Below are positions 13,580-14,477 of a DNA stretch of 14,477 nucleotides, in pieces. The DNA lies in NCBI GenBank assembly GCA_002352125.1, contig DEHU01000261.1, forward strand, positions 10,234 through 24,710. Reading direction: 5' to 3'. This stretch comes from Competibacteraceae bacterium UBA2792. Its GTDB lineage: Bacteria > Pseudomonadota > Gammaproteobacteria > Competibacterales > Competibacteraceae. Every line of letters starts with the position of its first letter. Positions within the stretch are counted from its first letter, which is position 1. Under the pieces are notes generated by a model. It saw only the letters and a program-made list of their open reading frames with translations. It had not been told where the DNA came from and did no database searches. A program made the position numbers and the translations under genes.

Positions 13580-14477
13580 ATGAACGCGAACAATTTGAAA
13601 ATCGGTACACGGTTGACCATCGGTTTTGGAATGGTGGCGACGATTGCGCTGTTGTTGGGCGTGTTGGCAATGTTCGGAATTTATACCATGTCGATGAACA
13701 TGGAAAACATCGGCGGAAACTGGGTTCCCGCGTTACAGGCGCTAGCCCAGATCAACCGCGAGCGGATGGTGATCCGCTCGCAAACCCAGGCGGTTTTCGC
13801 GTACGAAACCCAGGCCGATGCGCGAGAATCGTTGCACGCCATCCAGGAAGAGCGTCGCAAGAGCTGGCAACGAGTGGATCAGGGATGGGAGGCGCTACTG
13901 AAAATCCCGCACACCAGCGAACACGGTCTTCAGATGCAACTCCAGGATGAATACAAAGCGTGGCGCGCGATCTACGTCGAATTGGATGGACTTGTCGGGC
14001 GTCTTGCCAATGCTGTCGATGCTAGCGAGAGGACCGCGCAATATGCTGAGTACCGGCAATTGGTCGGCCGCATGGTGCCGATTTCGGATGCCATGGGGAA
14101 GACCTTCGATGCCATAACCGAAAACAATTTGGTTCGGACTAATGAGATGATCCAGGATGATCGTGCCATGGCGGATAAGCTGGCAATCTGGGCTATTGTA
14201 GCCACGGCCTTCGGCATCATTCTGGCCGCAGCTCTGGGTTACTTGATCACCCGCAGCGTGACGAAGCCGCTGCGGCGGGGCAGCGAGGTTTTGAGCGTGC
14301 TGGCCGATGGCGATATGAGCCACGAGGTTCCCGCCGAGCTAGTGGTTCGCAAAGACGAAGTCGGCGATTTGGCTCGCGCCATGAAGACGATGTCCAACCA
14401 ATTGAAAGACATGGTCGGTAAGGTCGTGCAGGCTACCTCTCAGGTCAATTCCAGCGCCGCCGAGATCGCGCAAGGCA
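13580..14477 (+). CDS. Methyl-accepting chemotaxis protein, 3' end outside window
   Basis: The reading frame opens at ATG 13580 behind a strong GGGAGGT (13567-13573) and runs to the window edge without a stop, 299 codons. N-terminal MNANNLKIGTRLTIGFGMVA begins a first membrane helix (about 11-38). A periplasmic four-helix-bundle type domain follows (about 39-199, with VPALQALAQINRERMVIRSQ), then a second membrane helix (about 201-224) and a HAMP domain (about 225-278, VTKPLRR then DEVGDLARAMKTMSNQL). The frame ends in the start of the signalling helix (QVNSSAAEIAQG). The cytoplasmic tip is not in view. This is a Tar-like receptor, unlike the PilJ type. It may feed the Pil-Chp kinase or another chemotaxis system; separation from the cluster by about 740 bases of debris means no operon link. 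Confidence 0.93.
   Translation, partial: MNANNLKIGTRLTIGFGMVATIALLLGVLAMFGIYTMSMNMENIGGNWVPALQALAQINRERMVIRSQTQAVFAYETQADARESLHAIQEERRKSWQRVDQGWEALLKIPHTSEHGLQMQLQDEYKAWRAIYVELDGLVGRLANAVDASERTAQYAEYRQLVGRMVPISDAMGKTFDAITENNLVRTNEMIQDDRAMADKLAIWAIVATAFGIILAAALGYLITRSVTKPLRRGSEVLSVLADGDMSHEVPAELVVRKDEVGDLARAMKTMSNQLKDMVGKVVQATSQVNSSAAEIAQG

Noticed and set aside
1..14477. CRISPR arrays, tRNA or rRNA genes
   Set aside because: No regularly spaced direct repeats with unique spacers, and no cloverleaf or rRNA-like sequence seen by reading; only the two short in-frame protein repeats are present.

Overview
The window looks like the chromosome of a GC-rich gammaproteobacterium. This rests on a gammaproteobacterial-type ETF-ubiquinone oxidoreductase and on a pilus chemosensory (Pil-Chp) gene order known mainly from Gammaproteobacteria. 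A family such as Competibacteraceae or Chromatiales relatives is possible, but the sequence alone does not settle it.

Layout. (1) 1-1490: the 3' nine tenths of an ETF-ubiquinone oxidoreductase gene. (2) 1491-1780: a broken junction. A well-initiated 12-codon stub resembling the start of a Rossmann-fold dehydrogenase runs straight into an internally deleted IS3-family remnant. (3) 1781-2246: an AT-richer non-coding stretch with a cluster of TGTC/GACA palindromes and, just before the next gene, a close match to a sigma-54 (-24/-12) promoter. (4) 2247-12839: an eight-gene plus-strand chemosensory cluster. It encodes a PilG-like response regulator with an extra N-terminal pseudo-receiver, PilH, the CheW-like PilI, an NHL-repeat lipoprotein, the PilJ-like transducer, a hybrid CheA of ChpA type (1303 aa), and two CheW-like adaptors, the second with a long Asp/Glu-rich repeated tail. 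(5) 12840-13579: a hairpin, the antisense C-terminal stub of an EAL-domain protein, an IS66 orfA remnant and further hairpins. (6) 13580-end: the first 299 codons of a conventional methyl-accepting chemotaxis protein.

How the genes fit together. By family knowledge, the PilJ-like receptor senses a signal through a periplasmic helical domain and controls the ChpA-like kinase through CheW-type adaptors. The kinase phosphorylates its own receiver and the PilG and PilH receivers, which steer type IV pilus extension and retraction and often cAMP or c-di-GMP output. No methyltransferase (pilK/cheR) or methylesterase (chpB/cheB) gene lies where it is found in Pseudomonas.

The least ordinary features are the NHL beta-propeller lipoprotein between pilI and pilJ, with a terminator-like hairpin before it; the compact ChpA with two FimL-like domains and one usable HPt; the acidic-tailed CheW-like protein; a marked GC step inside pilJ; and insertion-sequence debris beside a truncated gene on each side of the cluster.
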